Origin: Gossypium raimondii
Lineage: Eukaryota > Streptophyta > Magnoliopsida > Malvales > Malvaceae
NCBI RefSeq assembly: GCF_025698545.1
Contig: NC_068570.1
Span: 52,037,924 to 52,101,923, forward strand
DNA: 64,000 nt
Direction: 5' to 3'
A program made the translations under genes and the position numbers. The notes beneath the pieces were generated by a model. The model did no database searches and had not been told where the DNA came from. It worked only from the letters and a program-made list of their open reading frames with translations. How positions within the stretch are numbered: position 1 is the first letter of the stretch; the number at the start of each line of letters is the position of its first letter. This document shows positions 21,813 through 34,900 of this stretch, one piece after another.

Positions 21813-24800
21813 CAGTTTGTTTCTGGGAATGATATCTTAAGTATCATTTGTTTTGTATGGAGCCACTATCTAGTCCGTCTGCTACTGGTGCTGTACAGTC
21901 TCCTACACCCACGATGGCTTCCAACCTTGCTACTGGTGCTGTTGATAGTAGGTTCTTCTCCACCAAGAAGGTCAGTATTCTTCTTGACGACACCAATTAT
22001 CTTTTGTGGCGACAACAAGTGTTTTTGGCAGTTAAAGCATATAAACTTCAACGGTTTCTTGATTTGCGAACTGTCCCACCTCCTGCGATGATTCCAGATG
22101 ATAATGGAGTACTTCAAGAAAATGATGAGTTTACACGGTTTGAGCAGCAAGATAGCGCTATTGCTTCTTGGCTCTTGTCTTCAGTAAGTAAAACGGTCCT
22201 TCCTCATCTTATTGGGTTGGACACGAGTGCACAAATCTGGAATGCAATTGTGTCTCTCTATGGCAGCAAAACTACCTCTCGACTGATGTTCTATCGTCGT
22301 GTGCTGCATTCACAGCGAAAGGGGGATCTTACTATGAGAGAATTCTTGATGAAAGTCAAGTCCTACTGTGACAATCTTGCTAGTTGTGGGGAGGTTATCA
22401 GTGAACATGAGCATGTCACTACTATACTTAATGGTCTACCATGCGAATATGAATCCATTGTCTCAATCATTGTTGTAAGTCAAGTGCCATATAGTCTGCA
22501 GAGTGTTTCAACAATGTTAATTGATGCTGAAGCTCGACAGCAAGTGACCATGGCTGAGGCTCCAAGCTCTGCCAATCTTGTTTCTCAACAAGTGGCTGAA
22601 CCTGCAAACATTGATTCTGAATCAACTTATTGTCCAACTTATCGTCCATCTAGCTCTAGAGGCTGTGGACGTGGTCGTTACTCAGGAACTCGTGCTCAAT
22701 GCCAGCTTTGTGGCAAGACAGGTCATTTAGTAGATCGCTGTTACCACAGGTTTGATGCAACCTATAAAAGTGCTAACTATAGACCTCCACCACAAGCAAA
22801 TGTGTGTATGTATGCACCTAACTCCCCATGGGCACCACATGCCGTACCATTACAGTCACCTATGGCCTCAATACCTCCAAGCAACTGGACATATCAGTCA
22901 CCTCCTCTGTCTCACTGGGCGAATCCGTTTGTTGGTAACTATGTGCAACAACCACAGTTTTCATCTTCTACCGCACCTCAGGCTCATGCAGCATTAGCTA
23001 CTCCTGACACGGTTGCTGACTCGGCCTGGTACCCTGACTCGGGAGCCACACATGACCTTACTCACTCGACGGTCTCTCTTGGGGATAATCCCTCTCACAC
23101 TTGGCCAGGTAAGGTGTATGTTGGCAATGGTAATGCCCTCCCTGTCTTATGCTCTGGTCAGTCTTCCTTGCTCACTAGGACACGACCGCTTTATATGAAA
23201 TCACTGTTGTATACACCTGGTATAACTAAAAATTTGCTTTCTGTGTCAAAATTCACAAGAGGCAACCAGGTGATGTTTGAGTTCTTCCCTACACGGTGTA
23301 AAGTGCGTGACTTAAAGACCAGAGAAACACTTCTTGAAGGTTCAGTGCACAGTGGACTCTACAAGCTCCATTTAAAAGATGATCTGTCAAAAGTTAAGCC
23401 TACTTGAGTAGCTAGTTGCCTTACAGTCAATACTTCTGTGCCTATCCATGTTTGGCACTCTAGACTAGGCCATCCTTGTAAAAACACACTACTCAAGGTT
23501 TTGCAGAGTTGTAATGTGTTGGTTGATAATAATAAAGAATTGAAAGCTTGTGTTGCATGCCACCTAGGCAAGGAGCATAAACAACATTTTTCCACTTCAT
23601 TATCTCAGTATAATGCACCGTTACAGCTTGTGGTTGTAGACGTTTGGGGGCCTGCTCCAGTATACTCTAATGACTTCCGGTATTATGTGGCCTTTACTGA
23701 TGCCTAGACTAGGTTTACCTGGGTTTATTTTTTACGTAGGAAGTCTGAAGTTCTTGCGATGTTTTCTCAGTTTCATAAACAGGCTGAACGAATACTTGGG
23801 TTGAAGCTTTAAACATTGCAGACAGATGGAGGGGTGAGTTTCAACCTCTCAGACAGTATCTAGCACAACATGGTATTGTACACCATTTTGCATGTCCGTA
23901 TACATCAGCTCAGAATGGCCTAGTCGAGCGCAAACACCGTCAAATTGTTGAAACAAGGCTTTCCATGCTTGCTCATCCTTCCATGCCTGTGGCTTATTGG
24001 AATGATGCATTCAGTAATGCTGTCTATCTCCTCAACCGATTACCCACTACACCTCTAAACTTTGTCTCGCCGTATGAAAAATTATTTCAAATCAAACCTG
24101 ATTATTCCTTTCTCCGAACCTTCGGGTGTCTTTGCTTCCCGAACCTTAGACCATATAACAATCACAAACTTCAATTTCGCTCCACACCATGTCTTTTCCT
24201 AGGATATTCACCTAGTCATAAAGGATATTGCTGTCAAACCTACAGTGGAAAAATATACATTTCTAGACATGTCACCTTCCATGAAGAGGTGTTTCCCTAC
24301 ATTAACTCTACCTCACCTATGTCCATGCCTCAAACACAAACTAGCTCCAAACTACTTATACTTTCACCCCGAACCCAATCACAAAGTTATCCGTCTTCTG
24401 TCCCAATGACAGTCACCACTCCACAACCTTTGACCTCTTCCCACTCTCCTAACCTACCAAGTTCAACACGGGCATCTCTGAATGCATCTGTTTCTCCTTC
24501 AGCCGTTGCTGCATCTACTTCATCCCCGTGTCTTGCTCCCCACAATTCACATGCAATGGTCACTCACAGCAAAGCTGGCATCTACAAGCCAAAGGTTTAT
24601 CTCAGTAGTGCTCACTCACCTCTTGATGTTCCTACAGATATTCATACTGCCATGACACAGAAGTGTTGGAGTGATGTAGTGTTTGTTGAACTAAGTGCAC
24701 TTGCTTGCAATAACACATGGAGCTTATGTCCTCTTCCACCTCACCGTTGAACGGTTGGCTGTAAATGGCTATTTAAAGTAAAAAAATGAGCGGATAGAAC

Positions 24801-26204
24801 TGTTGACAGGTACAAGGCTCGGCAAGTCGCGAAAGGGTTCTCTCAATATGCTGTCATTGACTTTCGCGAGACATTTAGTCTAGTTGTACGAGCTGTCACC
24901 ATTCGAACAGTCCTTGTTGTTGCTACGATGCTAGGCTGGCCATTGCGTCAAGTTGCCATGAACAATGCCTTCTAGAACAGAGAGCTGACTGAAGAAATTT
25001 TCATGGATCAGCCACCTAGCTTTGAGGTACCCGGTCCTAAAGGTCAGCTGATGGTGTGCAAGTTAAATAAAACCCTGTACGGCTTGCGTCAGGCACCACG
25101 TGCCTGGTTTCATACACTCAAGCAATTTTTGGTCAATACGCTTGGATTTTGTGAGTCAAAGGCTGACCCCTCCCTATTCATTCGATGTGTTGGTGAAAGT
25201 CGGTTGTTGCTTATGGCTTATGTTGATGATATAGTCATCACCGGTAACTCCAATGAGGACATTGACAGCATAGTTCTTCAACTTCACAATCGGTTTACTC
25301 TAAAAGACTTGGGGTGTCTCAATTTTTTTCTTGGTGTTGAAGTTCAGTCTGTTCCTCAAAGGCTGTTTCTTACACAGAAGAAGTATATTCAGGAAATCCT
25401 CCGTAAAACAGGCATGGAAGGAGCAACAGCTACACCCACCCCTATGGTCAGTATGCCCAAGCTAGTTGCTGCTGATAATGATAAAACATGTGTTGATGGT
25501 CAGTTCTATCGCAGTACTGTTGGCATGTTACAGTATTTGTGTATCACACGGCCTGACTTATCTTTTTGTGTGAATAAGCTTAGCCAGTATATGAACGCAC
25601 CAGGTGAGACTCATTGGAAGGCTGTTAAACGAGTTCTTCGATACTTAGTTGGTATGCTGGAGCACGGGTTGTTCTTCTCACAATGACAGCTCAAACTGGT
25701 ATGTTATTTTAATGCCGACTGGGCATCATCTGTTGAAGATAGACGGTCCACTACAGGGTATGTGATCTACCTAGGGACAAATCCAATAGCTTGGTGCTCA
25801 AAGAAACAAGCAGTAGTTTCCAGGTCCTCCTCAGAAGCCGAGTATCGTAGCCTTGCGAATTGTGTGTCTGAGCTTCTGTGGATCAAGCAGTTGCTGGAAG
25901 AAGTTGGTATACCCATGGAACAGTCACCTGTAGTCTGGTGTGACAACACCTCCACTGTGTCTATGGCTACCAATCCAACTCCCCATGCCAAGGTTAAACA
26001 TGTCGAAATTGATCATCATTTCGTGCGAGAGAAAGTCCTTGATGGCTCCTTACAAGTCAATTTTGTACCATCAGCCAGTCAGATGTCAGATGTTCTTACA
26101 AACCCAATCACCCACAAACAGTTTTCCAACCTTCGACATGCTCTCAGAATCACCACAAAAGACACATTGTCTGGTTTTCAAAAAGAAAAGAAAAACCAGG
26201 AGAA

Positions 26205-26391
26205 TGTTAGAGTAATAAGAGCAGTTAGAAGTCAGTTAGCAGTTAGAAGTCAATTAACACAAACTGTAAGTAGTTAGCAGTTACGTTATTGTTTACGTGT
26301 ATTACTATAAATGCATGTATCAATATACCATGAATGAGTAATGTAATCTTGATAGTCATATTATTCAAGATATTCTTTGTATAATTCAACA
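26205..26391 (+). repeat. 3' LTR of the copia element
   Basis: Begins TGTTAGAGTAATAAG after a purine-rich tract and ends TTCAACA directly before the target repeat TTTGC. Confidence 0.9.
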
Positions 26392-26396
26392 TTTGC

Positions 26397-26628
26397 CAAA
26401 CATGTATGTAACTGCCAATGACTAACAACCGTGGATAGCCACATTGGACTAAATGTATGTGTGAAGAGATGGTCAATAAGTAATGGACTGTAAAGAATAT
26501 GGCTATGGTGTTTTAAGCAAGTAAATAAGAAAACGTTTGGATAATTAAGTCAATTTGTTAGTTGAAGGAATTGGTATGAGTAAAAGTGCAATAATTGACG
26601 TATGGTTGTAAGTTAGAGATTTTGACTG
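26397..26628. other. Short spacer between two LTR elements
   Basis: 232 bp of AT-rich, repeat-like DNA. Its last five bases, GACTG, are the target repeat of the gypsy element that follows. Confidence 0.6.
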
Positions 26629-28615
26629 TGTAATATCTCGCCCAGCGAAGCCATAATATTTGAGTATTTAAGCCAAAGTAAGACTTATAGAATAGGTTCT
26701 GAGTGAATATGGAACTAGATATGACTAAGTGCTCGAAGACTATAGAAGGTGCCTTTAGGATAAACCTTTATTAAGGCGAGCTTGGTGGTCTGGCAAACTC
26801 CTTTACAAGGTATACGCCACCCCAGTTGATGGACGTTAATGTTTATCCCTTAAGTGCTAAGCCCTTAGTTTGAAAGAAAGATCAACTTTATTATTATTTT
26901 ATTTAGAAACATTTAGTTGGCCTATAGAGTACTAGTTAAAATGGGACAATGTTTTTGAAATTGAAAGGACATGCATTTAAGATGATAGAGAATGTTATTA
27001 GTTAAGGAAGGGTAGTGGGAGGACAAACTTGCCCACTAAGTTTTCCTTTCGCGTGCACCTGTATAAAGCCAGCATTGGCTTCCTAACCAAGTTTTGTGCT
27101 TTCTTTAGCAAACTTAAATTTTCTCTCCAAAAAACTCTCTCTGTATTTTTCTGAAAAACTCAAGAACTAAGACTTGCCTGATAGATTGAGTTTGTTGTAT
27201 TCAGTAAAATCCATCGATGTTGGTTCCTAGTAAATATCAATGAAACTCATATTATTTTTATGGTTATTTACGAGCCCTTAGGGTTTTATGCTTTAGGGTT
27301 AATTTAAGGGAAACAAGGAGGAAACTTTCAGATTCTGTGTTTCCTATTAACAGTATTGTTAGATATGTTTAATTTATGGTAAAATGATATGATAATATAA
27401 CTCTTCGTGTTATAGCTTAAGAAACCCCTAAAAGCTCCCGAGATAAGGGAAATGGTCCTACTGTCTAAGCTTTTCTGCAACTTGTCTGGTCAATTCCTTC
27501 ATACTCCATAAGTGTCATGTTTTTGATCATGTTTGGTATAATGTAATTTTACCTATTCTATGAAGGTAAAGTGTTTACACCAAAGTAACAAATGTTTATT
27601 ATGAAAAGTATGGTTTGGCATATCTGTATAAACGTTATAAGGGTCTTACTTCGTGTTGAATTTATACCCACATACCTTGAAAGGAACCATATGGTTTGAA
27701 GAAAAAAGAAATGAAATCATGGCGTTGCTTTCAATGGTATGAAAATTGAATTGAAAGATAGCGATACATGAGAATGGTTATGTAGCCTCTGATAGGGCAA
27801 GTGTAATTACAAACCAGATTAGCAAAGCATGACAAAGGAAAAGAAATGTACGAATGATATGATCTCTGAACATGGACTAGGGTTTTAGCCAACATGAAAA
27901 AGGTTGTCTACATGAATGTATGGGCGCAATATATACGCCAAAGGAACTTAGTCTACTATAAGGTCTGTGTAAGTTCTGTATTTTGTCAATGGGTGAATTG
28001 TTTAAAGTCTGCTTATGTATAGCATTCGCCAATGTCTGAATTGTATAAAGTATGCTTGCATATAGTATTCGCCAATGGGCGAATTGTATAAAGTCTGCTT
28101 GTGTATAGTATTTGCCAATGGGCAAACTATGTGTTTCACTAAGTTAGGAAGGTTCATTTGTTTATCGTATGTATAGTTATTTTAGTGTCTGTTCTGAAAC
28201 TCACTAAGTTCTATGAACTTACTCCATTACCTTTTCCTTCTCAAGATCATTGAAGAAGTAAAGAAATTACCAAGGACCACGCTAGAGGATATTTTCTGTT
28301 GTATGACTTCTAATGATTTTGTGTTATGCATGACAATGGACGTGGCATTAAGGCTTAGGATTTTAAAGAATGATATTTTGTAACTAAAATTGTATTCGTC
28401 AAATTATAAATTTTCCCTTACTTTTGTAATGAAGCTTATGGTCTCGATTTGTAATAGTTTACTTCATGATTTAATATTTCAAAATTTTGTTATCTTAAGT
28501 TAGCTTTAATGAAGCCTAACTTCTTTTCAAATTGTGTTTGGAGAAAAGGGAATGATGTAAGGCTGTAACACGTCATTCCTGGATCCTCCTCAAAGGTCAA
28601 GTATAGAGCACTACA
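26629..28615 (+). repeat. 5' LTR of the gypsy element (1987 bp)
   Basis: Begins TGTAATATCTCGCCCAGCG and ends GAGCACTACA. It contains a minisatellite-like run of units of about 42 bp near 27985-28130 (CGCCAATGGGCGAATTGTAT plus AAAGTCTGCTTGTGTATAG), which is also in the 3' LTR. Confidence 0.9.
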
Positions 28616-28619
28616 ATTT

Positions 28620-28632
28620 TGGTATCAGAGCC
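28620..28632 (+). other. Primer-binding site (initiator-Met tRNA type)
   Basis: TGGTATCAGAGCC lies four bases after the 5' LTR. It is the usual plant retrotransposon primer site complementary to the 3' end of tRNA-iMet. Confidence 0.9.
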
Positions 28633-28990
28633 AATGTTTAGCCTATTTTCAGATAAATCGAAGGCAGTGTCACATCCCTACTATGCATAATGCACTTGTG
28701 GCTTAGTCCTTAATGTTTTGCACTAAGATAACTTTTCTTTTGTAGTAAGATGAGAAAGGTGTCTGAAAGTTCAAGAGAAGCAACAGGGAAAGATATGGAA
28801 AGCCATGTTCCCACCTAGGAACAGGTTACTACAGCCAACAACAACAACGTTGAGAATGTACGGAATGCATTCTAGAAATGTTTTTCACCATGATGACTCA
28901 GTTGTTCGAACAAATCATAGGAAATAAACAAGAGCAATCGCCACAACAACCGCAACATCCTCAGTAACCATGCCCTGAAGAGGTAAGCCT

Positions 28991-31963
28991 TGTAATGACT
29001 CGATAGTCAATGGTGTCGAAAAGTACATTCCCGAGACTCCATTCCCGTCAATCAAACTTGTAAATATTTTTAAAATATTTTAAAAATATTTACAAAGTTA
29101 GTTGTGTAGTCAATTAGATTTTGATTAAGTGAATTTGCATGGATTAAGAGTTATTAATGTATAAGGACTAAATCACGTATAAGTTAAAAGTTGATTTATA
29201 GTTTGGAATTAATTGAGGGACTAAAATAGCAAATATACATATACTTTAATTAGTGGAAGACATTAATGAGTTAGATATATATAACATATATGTAAACTTA
29301 TTATAAATATTATATTAGTTAATAAGTTAAAAGTATGTATATATGTATTATATAATATATAATATATAACATATGATAAAAACAAAATAAAAGAAATAAT
29401 AAAAAGAAAGTGGTGGAATGCAAATTGAAAGAAAAGAAGAAAGAAAAGAAATAAAATAGAAAGAAAGAAGAAGGGTGACCGACAACACCTCGTGGATTTA
29501 TAAGTTTCAATTTCAATTAGTTAGTCAATTTATTCTTTTTCTTGTAATATTTATATTTTTGGAATCCGTGTATAGAGCTATTCGACCCATGTTGAAATTT
29601 TAGTATTGATTAAAATTTTAGGTATTGTTATTGTTGAATATTTTAGTTTTAGGATTAAATTAATTGATTTTAAGTTAGAAACGGAAAAGGATCAAATTGT
29701 AGAATAAATTGTAAATTTTGAGTTATAGGAATAAATTGTGAAAAATTTAAAATTTAAAGGTATAATTAAATATAGGAGTTAAATTTAACTCAAAGTGAAA
29801 TTGGTATAAAAATATAGGATTAAATATGGAAGTTAAAAATTAGTCTCGGTTAAATGACTAAATTGAAATTGAGCAAATATTGTGTAAAATTTGAAATATT
29901 CAATGTGGAATTGAATTGTGTTGTATTGATGTGTTTTAATTTTTTTTAATTCCGTAGTTAACGTCGTACCAAAATCCTCATCTAAAAAGGGAAAGGATAA
30001 AATCGACGTCAAATAGCTCGGAATCCACAATTTGTGTTTCTATAATCTGAACTAAGTCGTAAATTATTGTATTTTGATTTATTGCTTATAGTAAGCATTG
30101 GAGGTGAGAACTATTGTACTTTATAATTGAATTGAATTTATAGTTAATTGAAATGGATTGAATTGGTATGTTATGAATTTATAGAATTTGTAAAGATTGA
30201 ATTGAATGTATGTGTATATGTGATAATGTGCTTATATGAAGATTTGAGATTGGATATATATTTGAAAGTGAAATGGAACCCTACTAACTATTTCAAGCTA
30301 AGTCGGATATATGTTGCATGCCATAGGATAGGAAGAGTTTAGGGATTTCTTCAACTTCGAGTCGATGAGGCAGTGGGTGTCAAACTAGTGTGTTGGTTGG
30401 ATCCGTGTATCCGTCCCAGTCCGAGTCGTGTTAATAGGGGTAATTAAATAATAAAGTTTTATAATTGATATTGAAATGACATGGTATGTGAAATGGAAAT
30501 GAGATAGTGGATTGAAAAATGAAAAATGAAATATGTTGTGATCAAATGGAATATATGAGTTATGTACTCATGACTTGAATATGGAATGGATAATTACATT
30601 GTATAAAGAAATGTGGATTGATATGTGAAAAGTTATTTATATAGCAAGTGATGTGAATTGAGATATTTGTTATAAACAATATGAAAACATGTAAAGATTG
30701 AGCATAGTATAAAATAATATGATGTTATGCATGAATTTGAGATGATGATATACTGTAATTGTAAGCTTAGACAATAGTGTGATTGTATAATTCAATTTGA
30801 GCATTTAGGTATCATTATGTCTTTAATTGTTCAGATTATAGAAATATTACTGAGTTTTACTTATCGTACGGTTTTGTTTTCCGTGCGCAGATTAAGTACT
30901 TCTCTTTTGATCGCCGACTCAGCATCCAACAACAATCCCGATCTCAAGTGTGGTGATGTTACCTTTTGTGATGGCATGTACCTAAGATGTCTTAGTTGAT
31001 AGTTATTTTGTGAATGGATTGTAAATTGAGTTATAAATATAATGTTGGTTTGAATATATAAATATATGTTGGTGTTTGAAGCCATAATTTGGCATGTTAT
31101 TTTGGAACCAATTCTTCTTAGGTGTATGTGAACTTAAGCTTGATGTTTTAGGTAGTTATAAGTTAGGCTACTTTGAATGATTTGGTATGCTTAAAATCTT
31201 GATATGAATTATGCATAGATGATATGTTTTGATGATATAAATTGTGGTATCAATGATAGTATATTAGTTAGGCACCTAAGGTGATTGTTTTAGAATGTTT
31301 TGAGTATGTTTGATCATATTTTGAATAGGTTAAATGATTGGTTTTTGAGTTGTTTAATGCCTAAGCAAGTAGGAATTGGTAAACTTGTTGTTTAAAGTAC
31401 ATTTTTGGTTCACACGACCAGACAAATGGGTATGTGACTTGGTCGTGTGAGACACACAACCGTGTGTCATCTGTTGAGTGCTTAGGGAGCAAGTCAACTA
31501 ACAAACGGCTTGGAACACGGGCGTGTGAGGCCATTTCAAGAGTTACATGGCCTGGCACATGAGCGTGTGGCTAGTTTGTGTGACCCAAGTCAGAGAGTTA
31601 CACGGGCACAGACACGGGCTAGGACACGACTGTGTGTCCCTATTTCGAATGTTACATGGCCTGAGACACAGGCGTGCATCTCAGCCGTATGAGTCACACG
31701 GCCTAGCCACACGGCCGTGTGACCCTTACAGTTTGAATTTTTCTAAATTTTTCCTCAATGTTTCAAATGTTCTCGATTTAGTCCCGAATCATTTCTAAAG
31801 TGATTCTAAGGCCTCGAGGGCTCGAATAAGGGACGATATACATGTATATTAATGGATTATGCTATGTTTACTAAAATATTTAGAAATGAATGATTTAGGT
31901 TAGTTTATTTGGTAATGCTCTATAACCTTATTTCGGCGACGAATATGGGTTAGGGGTGTTACA
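28991..31963. mobile_element. Solo LTR of a gypsy family nested in the older element
   Basis: A 2973-bp unit beginning TGTAATGACTCGATAGTC and ending GGGGTGTTACA. It is bracketed by AGCCT (28986-28990) and TGCCT (31964-31968), a 5-bp target repeat with one mismatch. There is no internal coding domain, so it is a solo LTR left after recombination between two LTRs. Its 3' part (about 31400-31730) is packed with ACACGGGCGTGTG and CACGGCCGTGTG palindromes, as in long LTRs of cotton Gorge/Del-type elements. The family call is from memory. Confidence 0.8.
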
Positions 31964-34900
31964 TGCCTAGTGCAACCTATTCCCCTTGCACCTGTTGTGG
32001 CTCCCTCTAAGACTGATCCTTTCCGAGAAATTCGAAAAAAATACGCTAAGGAATTTCTTAGCAATAAGGGAGATGACCCTACGGTAGCTGAGTAGTGGTT
32101 GTCTCGGATGTGTAGAGTGATCAATGAACTAAAATTAATCATGAAGATAGTCTTCGATGCGTCATATCTTTTTTGGAAGGGAAAGCATACCAATGGTGGG
32201 AGACCTTGGTTAGCGTTACCCTAGAACCATTGATTAAGTGGGACTTCTTTTTAGAAAAGTTCAGAGAGTGATACATCAACCAAATTTTTGTCGAGCAAAT
32301 GAAAAAGGGCCTTTTGTATTTGAGGCAAGGTAGATTACCTGTGATGGAATATGAGTGTGAATTTCTTTGGGGTAGTTGCTACGCCAAGGGTATGTTCCAA
32401 ACGGAAAATGAAATGTGCAACATGTTTGAATGGGGCCTTGGGGATTAGATCTGTACCTTTTTAGCAGCCTCTGGATATAGGATTTTGGTAGAAATGACAG
32501 CCAAGGCCTACAAGATAGAGTCAATTATCAAAGGACGAAGTAAAAGCTTTGAGAGAGAGAAAAATAAAAAGAAACATATCGAGCCCTCCTGATCCCTCTA
32601 ATTTTAAGAAACCAAAGGACCACACCTTCTCAACTTCAAGAAAATATTCGCATTTCATCTGTTACAAATGTGAAGGATTCAGCAAGTTAGCTATTTCTGT
32701 GGCTAATTCTGGTGGTTCTAGGATGGTGAAAGGTGAATGTGATTACTGTGAGAGAAATCACGGTGGTAAGTGTAGGAAGAAACTAAGAGTCTACTTTAGA
32801 TGTCGGTCCAAAGACCATTTGGTTAAGGGCTGCTCGTCCTAGTTCAAGTTTTGCATTGAATAAGATGTTAAAGGACTTCAGCAATTTCTCCATGAGAATA
32901 GATAAAAAATGGCGGCTAAGTATAGTTCAGTTTAGGGATCGCAAAGAAAGAACTTTGGTAGGACAAGCTCTAGCGTGTCAGCTCGGGCTTACGTAATGAA
33001 GGCTAAGGAAGATGCAAACCTACCTGAGGTTATAATTTGTAATTTTTCTTTCCTTAGTAATAATATTTATGCTTTAAGTGATCCCGGTTCAACATATTCT
33101 TATATCTGCATTAAGGTCATAGAGGATCTTAGGTTTGAAATAGAATATTCTGAAACAAATATATTACTAACAAACATTTTGGGTCAAAGTACGGTAGTCA
33201 ATAGGTTAATATGGGATTGTCCTTTGGCTATTGTTGAGCACGTATTTTTAGCAGACTTGGTACTACTGAGTTTCCATGAGTTCGACGCTATTTTGGGATT
33301 AGATTGGCTGACCAGGCATAATGTGATGGTCGACTGTCGAACTAGAAGTGTACGCCTGACAATTGCTGAAGGGAAATGAGATAATGTTGTCTATTAAATA
33401 GTCAAAGTTGGAAAATAGAATCATTTTTGCGGTAACCACTAGGAAAATGATTATTTAAGGCACAAATGTGTATCTGGCATATATTATGGATATTCCCGAA
33501 TCCAAAAGCAAGATCTGTCGAGTGCCTATCGTGAGAGAGTTTCTAGATGTATTTTTTTAGGAGCTTCCTCGTATGCCCCCTAAGAGGGAGCTAGAGTTCT
33601 CAGTTGAATTGGAACCAAGGACAGCCCCTATTTCATGCACGCCCTACAGAATGGCGCCAGTAAAACTCAAGGGGTTGAAAAAATAGTTATAGGATTTGTG
33701 GAGCAAGGGTTTTATTAGGCCTAGTGTGTCACTTTGGGGTGTGCCAATCTTATCCGTAAAAAAGAAAAACGGGTCTATGCGTCTGTGCATCGACTACAAG
33801 CAGGTGAATAAGGTCACGATTAAAAACATGTACCCTTTGCCTCGAATTGGGGATTCGTTTGATCAGCTAAGTGGAGCTTTAGTGTTCTCTAAGATTGATT
33901 TAATGTCAGGATATATTAAATAAAGATTAAAGATATCAACGTACCTAAGACAGCTTTCCAGTCAATGTACAATTATTATGAGTTTCTTGTAATGTCATTT
34001 GGTTTTACTAATGTGTCAGTTGTATTCATGGGCTTAATGAATAAGGTATTTCAACCTTAGATTAGTTCATAGTGGTCTTTTTTGGTGACATGTTGGTTTA
34101 TTCCAAGAGTGAGACTAATCATGAAAAGCATTTGAGAATTATATTGAAGACCCTGCGAGAACATTAATTGTACGCGAAGTTCAGCAAATATGAATCTTGG
34201 CTAAAGAAAGTACACTTCTTGGGACATGTGATATCGGCAGATGGAATTACTATGGACCCTGTAAAGGTAAAGGCAATGCTTGAATGGAACATGCCCAAAA
34301 ATGTTATTGAAGTCCACAACTTCTTAAGATTGGCTGGATATTATCAAAGGTTCGTGAAGGGTTTTTCAATAATAGCATCGCCTCTCACCAAGATACTAAA
34401 AAATGAAAGAAAAATTTGTTTGGAGTGATGATTGCTAGCAAAATTTGAGAAATTGAAGGCGGTCTTAATCGAAGCTTTGATGCTGGCACAACCTGAGCTT
34501 GAAGTTGAATATACAATCTATACGGATGCGTCACTCAATGAATTAAGTTACGTGCTTATGCAAAAAGGTAGGGTAATAACTTATGCATATCGACAACTGA
34601 AACCTTATTAGAAGAACTATCCCACGCATGATTTGGAATTAGCAGCGATAATACTGGTGCTAAATCTCTGAAAACACTATTTGTATGGAAAAAAATGTCA
34701 CGTCTTCTCTGACCACAAAAGTCTAAAGTACTTAATGACCTAAAATAATTTGAATCTATGCCAAAGAAGGTGGTTGGGATTATTAAAGGACTACAACCTG
34801 ATCATTGAGTACCATCCGGAGATAGCCAATATAGTGGCTAATGCTTTGAGCAGAAAACTGTGGTAGCCTTATTATCCCTTTGAGCTAAAGTGACCATGTC

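Larger units (their letters stand above)
21637..26391 (+). mobile_element. Ty1/copia LTR retrotransposon, broken, young
   Basis: A copia-type element flanked by the 5-bp target repeat TTTGC (21632-21636 and 26392-26396). The LTRs lie at 21637-~21812 and 26205-26391, with ends TGTTAG...CAACA. Parts are present in the usual copia order: gag with a UBN2-like region and a CCHC zinc knuckle, protease, integrase (before reverse transcriptase, hence copia), reverse transcriptase and RNase H, then a purine tract just before the 3' LTR. Over 176 aligned bases the LTRs differ at about two positions, both transitions, so insertion is probably well under a million years old at usual plant rates. It is broken, with roughly four or five interruptions, and is treated here as a fossil. 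Confidence 0.95.
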
